Below are positions 1-5,935 of a stretch of 34,562 bases of DNA, in pieces. Every line of letters starts with the position of its first letter. The stretch's first letter is position 1. Below the pieces are notes generated by a model, which searched no databases, had not been told where the DNA came from, and saw only the letters and a list, made by a program, of their open reading frames with translations. The stretch is from an uncultured Lachnospiraceae bacterium. GTDB taxonomy: Bacteria > Bacillota > Clostridia > Lachnospirales > Lachnospiraceae. Position numbers and translations under genes: made by a program. Location of the stretch: assembly GCA_947629525.1 (NCBI GenBank), contig CANREB010000028.1, forward strand, positions 1 to 34,562, in the 5' to 3' direction.

Positions 1-2
1 AA

Positions 3-75
3 AGCGATAGACGGGGCTCGAACCCGCGGTCTCGACCTTGGCAAGGTCGCGCGTTACCAACTACGCCACTATCGC
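3..75 (-). tRNA. tRNA-Gly (anticodon GCC)
   Basis: Read on the minus strand this folds as a full cloverleaf. The acceptor arms GCGATAG and CTATCGC pair, the anticodon stem CGACC/GGTCG closes the loop TTGCCAA with anticodon GCC, and the T arm carries GGTTCGAGCC. The discriminator base is U, as expected for bacterial glycine tRNA. CCA does not appear to be encoded, although only two bases of 3' flank are in the window. It reads GGC and GGU codons. Confidence 0.95.
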
Positions 76-113
76 ATGTTCTGTCTAAAAGTATATCTGT
101 ATCAGACTTATTT

Positions 114-142
114 AGTCTACATTATCATAAAGCATTTGTCAA
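114..142 (-). promoter_or_regulatory. Promoter of tRNA-Gly(GCC)
   Basis: On the minus strand a perfect -35 TTGACA (137-142) is followed after 17 bases by TAGACT (114-119) as -10. The predicted start near 107 leaves a leader of about 30 nt before the mature tRNA at 75, a normal arrangement for a sigma-A tRNA promoter. Confidence 0.75.
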
Positions 143-175
143 CTGATTTTTTGAAAAAATTTTATTTTTTGATAA

Positions 176-204
176 TTGTTAAATCACCTGTCTTATGTTA
201 CGAT
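176..204 (+). promoter_or_regulatory. Predicted promoter of the small hydrophobic peptide mRNA
   Basis: TTGTTA (176-181), a 17-base spacer, then TACGAT (199-204) on the plus strand. The start would fall near 211, giving a structured leader of about 60 nt before the peptide at 273. It is weaker than the opposing antisense promoter. Confidence 0.45.
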
Positions 205-230
205 ACTTTCTGGGGACAACCGTGTTGCAG

Positions 231-440
231 GGTGGGCTGACCTTTCATTCTCTTAGAATGGAGGTGATGCCTATGGGAAATCGCTTCGATTTCAAGGATA
301 TGCTGACCTTTGGCATATTCCTTTTGGCATTACTTACTTTCGTTTTTACGTTTGCTAAGTAAAGCTACATAGAAAAACCACCCCTAAACTTTGGCAGGTG
401 GCAGGGTGGCATTTCTACTTTGTCAATCGGTCAACCCACC
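231..440 (+). other. Long-range inverted repeat enclosing the peptide gene
   Basis: GGTGGGCTGACC at 231-242 and GGTCAACCCACC at 429-440 are complementary with one mismatch. They could pair across the whole peptide mRNA. A small hairpin CATTCT-CTT-AGAATG (246-260) sits directly on the 5' edge of the ribosome binding site GGAGGTGAT. Together these are the kind of structures that hold type I toxin mRNAs in a translationally inert form. The pairing is seen in the sequence; the function is inferred. Confidence 0.6.
273..362 (+). CDS. Small hydrophobic peptide, type I toxin-like (holin-like)
   Basis: A 29-residue ORF beginning MGNRFDFKDML and ending FTFAK. A charged N-terminus leads into one strongly hydrophobic segment (about residues 10-27) and a terminal lysine, so it should insert in the membrane as a single helix. 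The ribosome binding site GGAGGTGAT (260-268) lies at normal spacing before ATG 273; an in-frame ATG at 258 overlaps that site and is less likely. It lies between two tRNA-Gly genes and is overlapped downstream by a convergent antisense transcription unit. Size, hydropathy, structured leader and antisense RNA together match the putative holin-like (TxpA/BsrG-like) type I toxins of Firmicutes. The assignment rests on architecture, not on a residue-level family match. Confidence 0.65.
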   Translation: MGNRFDFKDMLTFGIFLLALLTFVFTFAK

Positions 441-462
441 CTTGTGGGCGGTCGTTCCCTTT
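372..462 (-). ncRNA. Predicted antisense RNA antitoxin
   Basis: Transcription from the minus-strand promoter at 469-496 should begin near 462 and run toward the peptide gene. On that strand a hairpin with CCACCC/GGGTGG at its base (378-409) is followed by a T run (373-377), a good intrinsic terminator. The RNA would be about 90 nt. It is complementary to the 3' part of the peptide mRNA, including the 429-440 arm of the long-range repeat. The inferred role is an antitoxin that pairs with the toxin mRNA tail. No transcript data were available. Confidence 0.6.
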
Positions 463-468
463 AATTTA

Positions 469-496
469 AGTATAGCCGTTCCTGCGGAAATGTCAA
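469..496 (-). promoter_or_regulatory. Strong promoter of the antisense RNA
   Basis: On the minus strand, perfect TTGACA (491-496), a 16-base spacer and TATACT (469-474). It is closer to consensus than the opposing peptide promoter, as expected if antitoxin RNA must be in excess. The remaining 497-650 bases hold no gene or RNA I can recognise. Confidence 0.75.
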
Positions 497-650
497 GTTT
501 TTTATGTTAGAAAACGGCAGTTAGAATATTGTCATCTACAATACGCCGCAAACGGTTAAAAGCGGTTAAAGCCTCTGCACCGAAACAAAAATAGCGAGAA
601 ACCCGATAAACTCAGAGATCCTCACTAAAATGAACAGAGCAGGGTACAAT

Positions 651-673
651 CACCCGCTTCTGACAAGCGGGTG
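651..673 (-). repeat. Hairpin overlapping the 3' end of tRNA-Gly(UCC)
   Basis: CACCCGCTT (651-659) and AAGCGGGTG (665-673) form a perfect 9-bp stem with a 5-base loop. The 665-673 arm is the 3' acceptor strand of the tRNA, so the downstream arm duplicates the tRNA's own 5' acceptor strand. There is no U tract, so it is at best an atypical terminator or a processing element. Confidence 0.7.
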
Positions 674-736
674 ATGGGAATCGAACCCACGTATCCAGCT
701 TGGAAGGCTGGTGTTCTACCATTGAACTACACCCGC
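666..736 (-). tRNA. tRNA-Gly (anticodon UCC)
   Basis: Minus-strand cloverleaf. Acceptor GCGGGTG pairs with CACCCGC, the anticodon stem CCAGC/GCTGG holds the loop CTTCCAA with anticodon TCC, and the T arm GTGGGTTCGATTCCCAT is intact. The discriminator is U. It reads GGA and GGG codons, complementing the GCC isoacceptor at the window start. Confidence 0.95.
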
Positions 737-762
737 GATAAAGCTCTCGCAAAGCGAATATT

Positions 763-791
763 ATGATAGCATAAGTGAATGCGGTTGTCAA
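763..791 (-). promoter_or_regulatory. Promoter of tRNA-Gly(UCC)
   Basis: On the minus strand, perfect TTGACA (786-791), exactly 17 bases, then TATCAT (763-768). It ends 27 bases before the mature tRNA 5' end. Confidence 0.8.
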
Positions 792-826
792 GCAGTAAAT
801 GTCTTGATTAGTCATGACCTGATTAA

Positions 827-1681
827 TCATGACATCTGCAAAACTTCGGCTTCCAACTCCTTTAATTCATCCATTGATAAAGACGGTACATATAATGCAA
901 TTTCATCTAATGATAACTTTCCCATTTTTATCATTCTTTCTGCGGTTTCTCTTGCCTCCCTATGCGTAGCATTGTCATCAATATCTTTTGCATATGCTTC
1001 CCAAACCTGCTCGTCATCAAACAATGTCATCATAATGTCAACAACCTCCTGTTCTTTATTTTCCAAATATTCTTTTAGCACATTACGGTCTTTGCATATA
1101 CGGATTGTTTCCAATATTGCTTCCCTTGTCTGCCCACATTTCTTTCTCTGCTCATTATACACTTTGCAAAAAATAATATATTCTCCGATAATATTACTCT
1201 CGTTCTCCTGATACAACACCTTGATTTCTGCATCTACGGCTATCTTCTCGCCGCCAAAAAAATCTTTAGATAACGATATTGTATCTGGTGGATTTTCAGG
1301 TTTTTCCCCCGTAAATATCACATACAATTCCGGTTTCGGCATATTCACTTTCTTACTGCCATACAGATTTTGCTTAGTACGCTTAAAATAATCATGATAA
1401 GTCTGTATCAAATACAGGAGTGCACGGACAATGATGTTCAGCGTCCATGTTGACTGGCTTTCAACCAATATGACAAGCCTGCCGCCAATTGTAAATCCAA
1501 GGTCATTATAGTCTGCATCCACCAATATATGCTTAATAGTAACATCCTTGATGTCATCCTCCGTTACACCGCTATCCTCCGGATGAAGTGCCTGATACAG
1601 CCGAAGCAGATATTTTTTATCTTGAAAAAGGTTTGTGAATACGCTGTCCCTTATCTTTCGTTTTGGCATAATCCGCGCCAT
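827..1681 (-). CDS. Rpn-family PD-(D/E)XK nuclease / putative transposase
   Basis: A 284-residue protein preceded by the ribosome binding site GAGGTGG four bases before ATG. The N-terminal two-thirds looks like the PD-(D/E)XK fold of the recombination-promoting nuclease family: an early KRKIRDSVF segment, D60 (NDLGF), then a hydrophobic strand ending in VESQ (E74, Q76), the ExQ variant of the catalytic ExK. The C-terminal quarter is helical and charged, ending with the short motif SMDELKELE that is common in these proteins. Rpn proteins act on DNA and are linked to recA-independent recombination or phage defence in other bacteria. It lies 34 bp downstream of the PIN-domain pair on the same strand. 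The family call is confident; the role in this cell is not known. Confidence 0.8.
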   Translation of the reverse strand: MARIMPKRKIRDSVFTNLFQDKKYLLRLYQALHPEDSGVTEDDIKDVTIKHILVDADYNDLGFTIGGRLVILVESQSTWTLNIIVRALLYLIQTYHDYFKRTKQNLYGSKKVNMPKPELYVIFTGEKPENPPDTISLSKDFFGGEKIAVDAEIKVLYQENESNIIGEYIIFCKVYNEQRKKCGQTREAILETIRICKDRNVLKEYLENKEQEVVDIMMTLFDDEQVWEAYAKDIDDNATHREARETAERMIKMGKLSLDEIALYVPSLSMDELKELEAEVLQMS

Positions 1682-1715
1682 TTTACCACCTCATTAAAAT
1701 TCACTTTACTACGAT

Positions 1716-1937
1716 TTAAATATACGGATTTGCCTTTCCATATGCTACAGCGGCATTATGAAACTCATCCGAGTTTACATCTGCAAAATATCGCTGCCGC
1801 CACTTGGTATAGTCAGATTTTTCGCGGAGCAGGACAGAAATGAAACGTTCTGCTTCTATTGTTCCAAGCTTTTCAATCAGGCAGTTTATCCCAATATCCA
1901 TAATCTCAGCCGTACTTGCATTATTATTCGGTTTCAT
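1716..1937 (-). CDS. Small protein, putative antitoxin partner of the PIN protein
   Basis: A 73-residue protein with a strong site GGAGGTG seven bases before ATG. It overlaps the 3' end of the PIN-domain gene by 14 bp, so the two are translationally coupled. It begins MKPNNNASTAEIMDIG and is predicted mainly helical, with a conserved-looking core around IEAERFISVLLREKSDYTKWRQ and no transmembrane segment. I recognise no DNA-binding fold in it. Its position beside a PIN ribonuclease makes it the likely antitoxin, although in classical VapBC operons the antitoxin comes first. The function is inferred from context only. Confidence 0.6.
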   Translation of the reverse strand: MKPNNNASTAEIMDIGINCLIEKLGTIEAERFISVLLREKSDYTKWRQRYFADVNSDEFHNAAVAYGKANPYI

Positions 1938-2379
1938 TTTTAAGCACCTCCCATTCCCTTATAAACTCTGTAGGGTCTGCCATACAGAGTTTATCTGTCT
2001 TATATTTCAACAGTCTGTCATCCGTGGTCAGAAAATAGTCACTTTCCGCCAAAACAGCACATGCTACATGATGAGCATCTGCTGTTTTTACACCTGTAGC
2101 AATAACTTTATCTGCAAGCGCTTTTACCTCAGCAGCGCGGTCAATGTCAATATACGCAGCAGTATTCTCCCTGATAAAGCCGCGAATAGCTTTTTGTCGT
2201 GACTCATATGGATTTCTGCTATTTTCATACAACAATACATATGATGTCACCAATTCTATCTCCTTAGCCCTAATCATACTTTGTATCTGCAGCTTTGCCT
2301 GCGTCTCCAATGATATACGCAGCTGTGACTGATCATCATAAGGACGATTGTAACAGCAGTTATCAAGATATACTTTCAA
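1924..2379 (-). CDS. PIN-domain protein, VapC-like toxin
   Basis: A 151-residue single PIN domain. The metal-binding acidic residues fall at the expected places: D6 in MKVYLDNCC, E52 in LLYENS, D101 in KTADAHH and D120/D121 in LTTDDRLL. PIN toxins are Mg-dependent ribonucleases that cleave tRNA or rRNA when freed from their antitoxin. The start is TTG at 2379 with GGGG nine bases upstream; no ATG is better placed. The gene is first in a two-gene unit, with its small partner overlapping its stop. It may equally be a PIN protein of unrelated function, but the overlap with a small ORF favours a toxin-antitoxin pair. Confidence 0.75.
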   Translation of the reverse strand: MKVYLDNCCYNRPYDDQSQLRISLETQAKLQIQSMIRAKEIELVTSYVLLYENSRNPYESRQKAIRGFIRENTAAYIDIDRAAEVKALADKVIATGVKTADAHHVACAVLAESDYFLTTDDRLLKYKTDKLCMADPTEFIREWEVLKNETE

Positions 2380-2510
2380 TCTTATTTTCCCCTATACTTT
2401 TATGTTGTGTTCATTATCAATATCAATGATTATTAGTTTTCAATTTTAAGTATATCACAAATAAGCGTCAAATACTATGAAAACTTCCTTGTATTTTATT
2501 TGCATTTTAT

Positions 2511-4004
2511 TTAAAACTGAAAATAAATAAACGCGGAAGAGTCGTATTCCGGTCCGTAGACTCCGAATATCACGACTGCAAATATCAACCCGTAATACAC
2601 TATCCAGCGGAACCAAATATTCTGCCTGTCCAGTGTTCCTTTGATGTCTACCTTTTTCCGTTTCCAGTTATCAACGATCATCAGCACAAGCAGACCCGCC
2701 AGCATGACAATAAAATCCTTTTCAGGTAATGCAATGGTATTAATGCCAATCAGATTATTAACATCAAAAAACGTGACGATCCCTATATTCGTCAGACTTT
2801 GCCAAATCATCCTGAGCGCTGTCGTTATGTTATCAGCACGGAAAAACAGCCACGCAATATCCACAAACACAAATGTTATCACCCTTTGCAGCATACGGTA
2901 ACTTCCGCACTCTGTGCGGATATGCAGTGCGCTCTTTAATTTGTTCCTAAGTGCTGTCGTCATATCGCCTATGACCTGATAAATCCCGTTTAACAGTCCC
3001 CAGACCACATAATTCCATCCCGCTCCATGCCAAAGACCGCTAAGCGAAAATGTCAGAAGAATGTTGCGGTACTTTTTCCACTTTCCACGGCGATTGCCGC
3101 CCAAGGGAATATAAATATAATCACGAAACCATGTAGTCAGTGAGATATGCCATCTGCGCCAAAATTCGCTGACTGATACGGCATAATAAGGGCTGTTGAA
3201 ATTCTTCGTCAGGTAAAATCCCAAGACGCGCGCCGCGCCTACCGCAATATCAGAATATCCTCCAAAATCACAATAAATCTGAAAAGCAAAAAGGACAGTC
3301 GCCATACATATCTGCAATCCGGAATAGCTTGGATAATTTCCGTACACCTCATCAACTAAAACAGCGATCCTGTCGGCAATCACCAGTTTTTGAAAAAATC
3401 CCCATCCCATCAGAAGCAGACCGCTTTTTACCCTCTCTATATCAAAACTGTGCTCTTCTTTTAGCTGATGCATCAAATTTTTACTGCGCTCTATCGGTCC
3501 TGCCACAAGCTGTGGAAAAAAAGAAATAAACAAAGCATAGCGCAGGAAGTTCTTTACCGCCGGTATGTCCCTGCGGTAAACGTCTGTTACATACCCTAAT
3601 GCCTGAAAAGTATAAAACGAAATACCCACGGGAAGCACTACATCATAAAGCGGCGGCTGAATGTGTATGCCAAACAGCGCCGCGCCTTGTACAAAGCTGC
3701 CGATCATAAAGCCTATATACTTAAAGAACACCAATATGCCAATGCTCCAAATCACGCATATAGCTAAGCATAGTTTTTTATTCCGCTTTTTATCGTTCCT
3801 ATCGGCTGCGTCTATGAAAAGCGCCCCCGCATATGACACGACAGTGACAGCAAAAATCAGCAAAAGATACGCGGGATTCCAACCGGCATAAAAATAATAG
3901 CTTGCCGCTAAAAGCCACAGGTATCTGAAGCGTTTCGGAACGACAAAATAGCACGCCACCACTATTGGGAAAAAAATCAAAAAACCTGTTGAATTAAACA
4001 GCAC
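2511..4004 (-). CDS. MBOAT family O-acyltransferase (AlgI/DltB-like)
   Basis: A 497-residue polytopic membrane protein. It shows the MBOAT signature SEFWRRWHISLTTWFRDYIY (about 279-298) followed by IPLGGNR, and the catalytic histidine region SGLWHGAGWN with H326. H286 in WRRWH is also characteristic. Length and hydrophobic profile match AlgI-type enzymes, which move acyl groups (usually acetyl) across the membrane to extracellular glycans. The start is GTG at 4004, with GAGGAGG at good spacing. It follows the SGNH-type gene by 19 bp, so the two form a transfer pair like AlgI/AlgJ or PatA/PatB. No dlt genes are present, so D-alanylation of teichoic acid is unlikely. The polymer modified cannot be read from the sequence. 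Confidence 0.88.
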   Translation of the reverse strand: MLFNSTGFLIFFPIVVACYFVVPKRFRYLWLLAASYYFYAGWNPAYLLLIFAVTVVSYAGALFIDAADRNDKKRNKKLCLAICVIWSIGILVFFKYIGFMIGSFVQGAALFGIHIQPPLYDVVLPVGISFYTFQALGYVTDVYRRDIPAVKNFLRYALFISFFPQLVAGPIERSKNLMHQLKEEHSFDIERVKSGLLLMGWGFFQKLVIADRIAVLVDEVYGNYPSYSGLQICMATVLFAFQIYCDFGGYSDIAVGAARVLGFYLTKNFNSPYYAVSVSEFWRRWHISLTTWFRDYIYIPLGGNRRGKWKKYRNILLTFSLSGLWHGAGWNYVVWGLLNGIYQVIGDMTTALRNKLKSALHIRTECGSYRMLQRVITFVFVDIAWLFFRADNITTALRMIWQSLTNIGIVTFFDVNNLIGINTIALPEKDFIVMLAGLLVLMIVDNWKRKKVDIKGTLDRQNIWFRWIVYYGLIFAVVIFGVYGPEYDSSAFIYFQF

Positions 4005-4023
4005 AAATATACCTCCTCACGGC

Positions 4024-4998
4024 TTAATCATTGTAAAGTGCTTTGAGCACGAAGCGCGTAACCTTGTCAGCTCCACCTTTGTTTAAGTGATGATAACTTG
4101 TATACAGGTCTTCAAAATCCTGCGCTGTTAAACCGATTTCATCATAATGTTTGTTGCAGTCAAGATAAAGCAGTCCTTCACTGTCCGCTAATTCCGTTAT
4201 TTTGTCCGCATAACCGTCATAATTTACCGACCGTATGTATCCGTCATACATTGGCGCCATTACAAGATACAGCGTGATATCTTCTTCGCGGCAGAGTCGG
4301 GCAAGCTTATGAAAATAGACTATGTTCGTTTCTGAAATTGTCTTTGCCACAGGATTATATTCCGCGCCGTCGTACTGAGCTTTTATCTCATCCGACATCG
4401 ACGTTACACTTGGATGGAAAGAAGAATACTGTCTGTTTCCCTCTGTCAAAAAGAAAATATTTGAAACGACGGTGTCTATGTTTGCCCAATTGCCATGGCA
4501 GCGGGCGATTGGAAGAAGTGCATAGCTCCAATTCTCCGGAAGATATTGTTCTTTCACTGCTTCAAGCTTACATAATCCTAAGCGCATCCCGTCAATATTT
4601 GACTCTTTCTTCCAATCCTTGTCAAATGTCTCACCATAACGCCAGTTATTGTTGTCGTCCAATGCAAACGCTTCTAAAATTATCGTATCAGGATGCTGAT
4701 AGTGAAGCGCCTCTTTTACATTAAAATATGTTTGGGCTATATTTTGGGAATTACTCGCAAGGATATAACTGTTTTTACCCGTCATCTCCAAAATAATATC
4801 AGGATCAAATGAAGCGTATGCGTGGCTGTTGCCTACTATCAGAAGCTCTGTCCTGCCGCGCTCTAACGTATAAAAATGCTGCCATGTATGCGTAATATCA
4901 TTTGACGGATAAAACAGCAAAACCGCCCTGTTAAACAGAAACAGTAAAAGCATTATGAAAAATATATATTTGAACAGTTTCTTTGCAAAATACCGCAC
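4024..4998 (-). CDS. Membrane-anchored SGNH-like partner of the MBOAT enzyme
   Basis: A 324-residue protein with one N-terminal membrane helix (about residues 8-30) and an extracytoplasmic domain. It has the block-I-like LLIVGNSHAYASFDP with S58/H59, and a C-terminal DLYTSYHHLNKGG whose D297 and H304 could complete an SGNH triad. This layout matches DltD/AlgJ-type proteins that act with MBOAT enzymes. The start is GTG at 4998; the site GGAGGT lies about 12 bases away, rather far, and no better start is present. It is the first gene of the pair and has a promoter just upstream. Confidence 0.72.
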   Translation of the reverse strand: MRYFAKKLFKYIFFIMLLLFLFNRAVLLFYPSNDITHTWQHFYTLERGRTELLIVGNSHAYASFDPDIILEMTGKNSYILASNSQNIAQTYFNVKEALHYQHPDTIILEAFALDDNNNWRYGETFDKDWKKESNIDGMRLGLCKLEAVKEQYLPENWSYALLPIARCHGNWANIDTVVSNIFFLTEGNRQYSSFHPSVTSMSDEIKAQYDGAEYNPVAKTISETNIVYFHKLARLCREEDITLYLVMAPMYDGYIRSVNYDGYADKITELADSEGLLYLDCNKHYDEIGLTAQDFEDLYTSYHHLNKGGADKVTRFVLKALYND

Positions 4999-5081
4999 CT
5001 TTCCGGCTGTACCTCCTTGACTTATCTTACTTTGTTTCCCACGGACAGCTTTTTAATCTGTCATGGATTTACATTATTTTT

Positions 5082-5109
5082 ATTATACACTAAAAATAGT
5101 GCAAAACAA
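5082..5109 (-). promoter_or_regulatory. Promoter of the MBOAT/SGNH pair with internal palindrome
   Basis: On the minus strand, TTGTTT (5104-5109), 16 bases, then perfect TATAAT (5082-5087). The spacer holds a perfect inverted repeat CACTA-TTTT-TAGTG (5088-5101) abutting the -10, a possible repressor operator. Confidence 0.6.
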
Positions 5110-5153
5110 TGCAGAAAATTGCAAAAAAAGTGAAAAAAATTCAAAATAATAAT

Positions 5154-5188
5154 TTGTCATATCCTGTCGGACTGTGGTATGCTATAAT
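5154..5188 (+). promoter_or_regulatory. Promoter region of the small XRE regulator
   Basis: TTGTCA (5154-5159) with TATGCT (5178-5183) at an 18-base spacing; an overlapping TATAAT (5183-5188) is an alternative -10. It lies about 50 bases before the regulator start and diverges from the MBOAT promoter. Confidence 0.5.
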
Positions 5189-5235
5189 TATAATAGGTTT
5201 TAAAATAATACGATTATGCGGAAGTGGGGAAAGAT

Positions 5236-5679
5236 ATGCAGTTACAGCTTGATGAGGCAGCAGCCAAAACCACGAATGAACTAAATCATGAGATATACGC
5301 TGCCACGGATATTGATGATTATCTGACAGACAACAAGAGCAGTTTTCTGTCTGAGACTCTGACCGAACACTTAAACGGGCTGCTTGCGCGCAAGAATTTA
5401 ACACGCGCCGATGTCGCGCGCAGGGCGCAGCTTGAAAAATCTTATATATATCAGATATTTTCGGGCAAGCGGTTTCCGTCGCGTGATAAGCTGATTTCAG
5501 TGGCTTTCGGGCTTAACCTGTCCGCCGATGAAACGCAGACTATGCTGAAAGTTTCGGGCTATAAAGAGTTATACGCCCGCAGCAGACGCGACGCGGTCAT
5601 TCTCTTCGCCCTTCGCCAGAATAATACACTGCTTGAAACAAATGAAATGCTGTATAAGCATGGGCTTGAATTGTTGTGA
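5236..5679 (+). CDS. XRE-type helix-turn-helix regulator
   Basis: 147 residues from ATG 5236, with GGGG upstream; a GTG at 5224 in the same frame is possible but would overlap that site. A Cro/CI-type HTH covers roughly residues 40-100, with the recognition region DVARRAQLEKSYIYQIFSG followed by KRFPSRDKLISVAFGL. The acidic N-terminal extension and the C-terminal segment ending TNEMLYKHGLELL are outside the HTH. It likely binds DNA as a dimer. It is a single-gene unit, divergent from the MBOAT pair and followed by a short RNA. The target is unknown; its own promoter or the palindrome at 5088-5101 are candidates. Confidence 0.8.
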   Translation: MQLQLDEAAAKTTNELNHEIYAATDIDDYLTDNKSSFLSETLTEHLNGLLARKNLTRADVARRAQLEKSYIYQIFSGKRFPSRDKLISVAFGLNLSADETQTMLKVSGYKELYARSRRDAVILFALRQNNTLLETNEMLYKHGLELL

Positions 5680-5739
5680 GGGGAAATATGTATATCTAAG
5701 TAATATGCAGTAAAAAATATTAATGCCGCTAAATTTCAT

Positions 5740-5768
5740 TTGACAGCTTTAAGCTTCAATGATACACT
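5740..5768 (+). promoter_or_regulatory. Strong promoter of a short RNA
   Basis: Perfect TTGACA (5740-5745), a 17-base spacer, then TACACT (5763-5768). No gene follows on the same strand before the terminator at 5816-5843. Confidence 0.75.
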
Positions 5769-5774
5769 ATTATT

Positions 5775-5843
5775 TAGTGGTTGTGCTGTGGAAACTTGCG
5801 ATGCCCACAGCCGGTGGGGTTCATGCGTGAACCCCGCTTTTTT
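5775..5843 (+). ncRNA. Short stand-alone RNA of unknown family
   Basis: About 70 nt between a strong promoter and a strong terminator, with no ORF inside. A 7-bp hairpin GCTGTGG/CCACAGC (5785-5791 with 5805-5811) encloses a 13-base loop. CCCAC (5804-5808) can alternatively pair with GTGGG (5815-5819), which would break both that hairpin and the base of the terminator stem. Such mutually exclusive folds are typical of attenuators or riboswitches, but no same-strand gene follows. The signal recognition particle RNA core (GGAAG) is absent. I do not recognise the family. Confidence 0.6.
5816..5843 (+). terminator. Intrinsic terminator of the short RNA
   Basis: A perfect 8-bp stem GGGGTTCA/TGAACCCC with tetraloop TGCG, followed by GC and six T (5838-5843). 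Confidence 0.92.
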
Positions 5844-5935
5844 ATAATAGTCTAAGGAAGAAGGCATGTGTTTGGCAAAAACATTTATGACTTACAATCA
5901 GCAATTACATATACTTGAGCATGACAAGCATAAAA

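Noticed and set aside
2391..2420. TTGATA and TATAGG at 18 bases as a promoter for the PIN gene
   Set aside because: The start point would fall within a few bases of the TTG start and leave the ribosome binding site out of the transcript.
2511..4998. Calling the MBOAT/SGNH pair dltB/dltD
   Set aside because: dltA and dltC are missing and the MBOAT sequence looks closer to AlgI-type enzymes.
5775..5843. Signal recognition particle RNA
   Set aside because: The conserved GGAAG-containing core and the surrounding asymmetric loop are not present.
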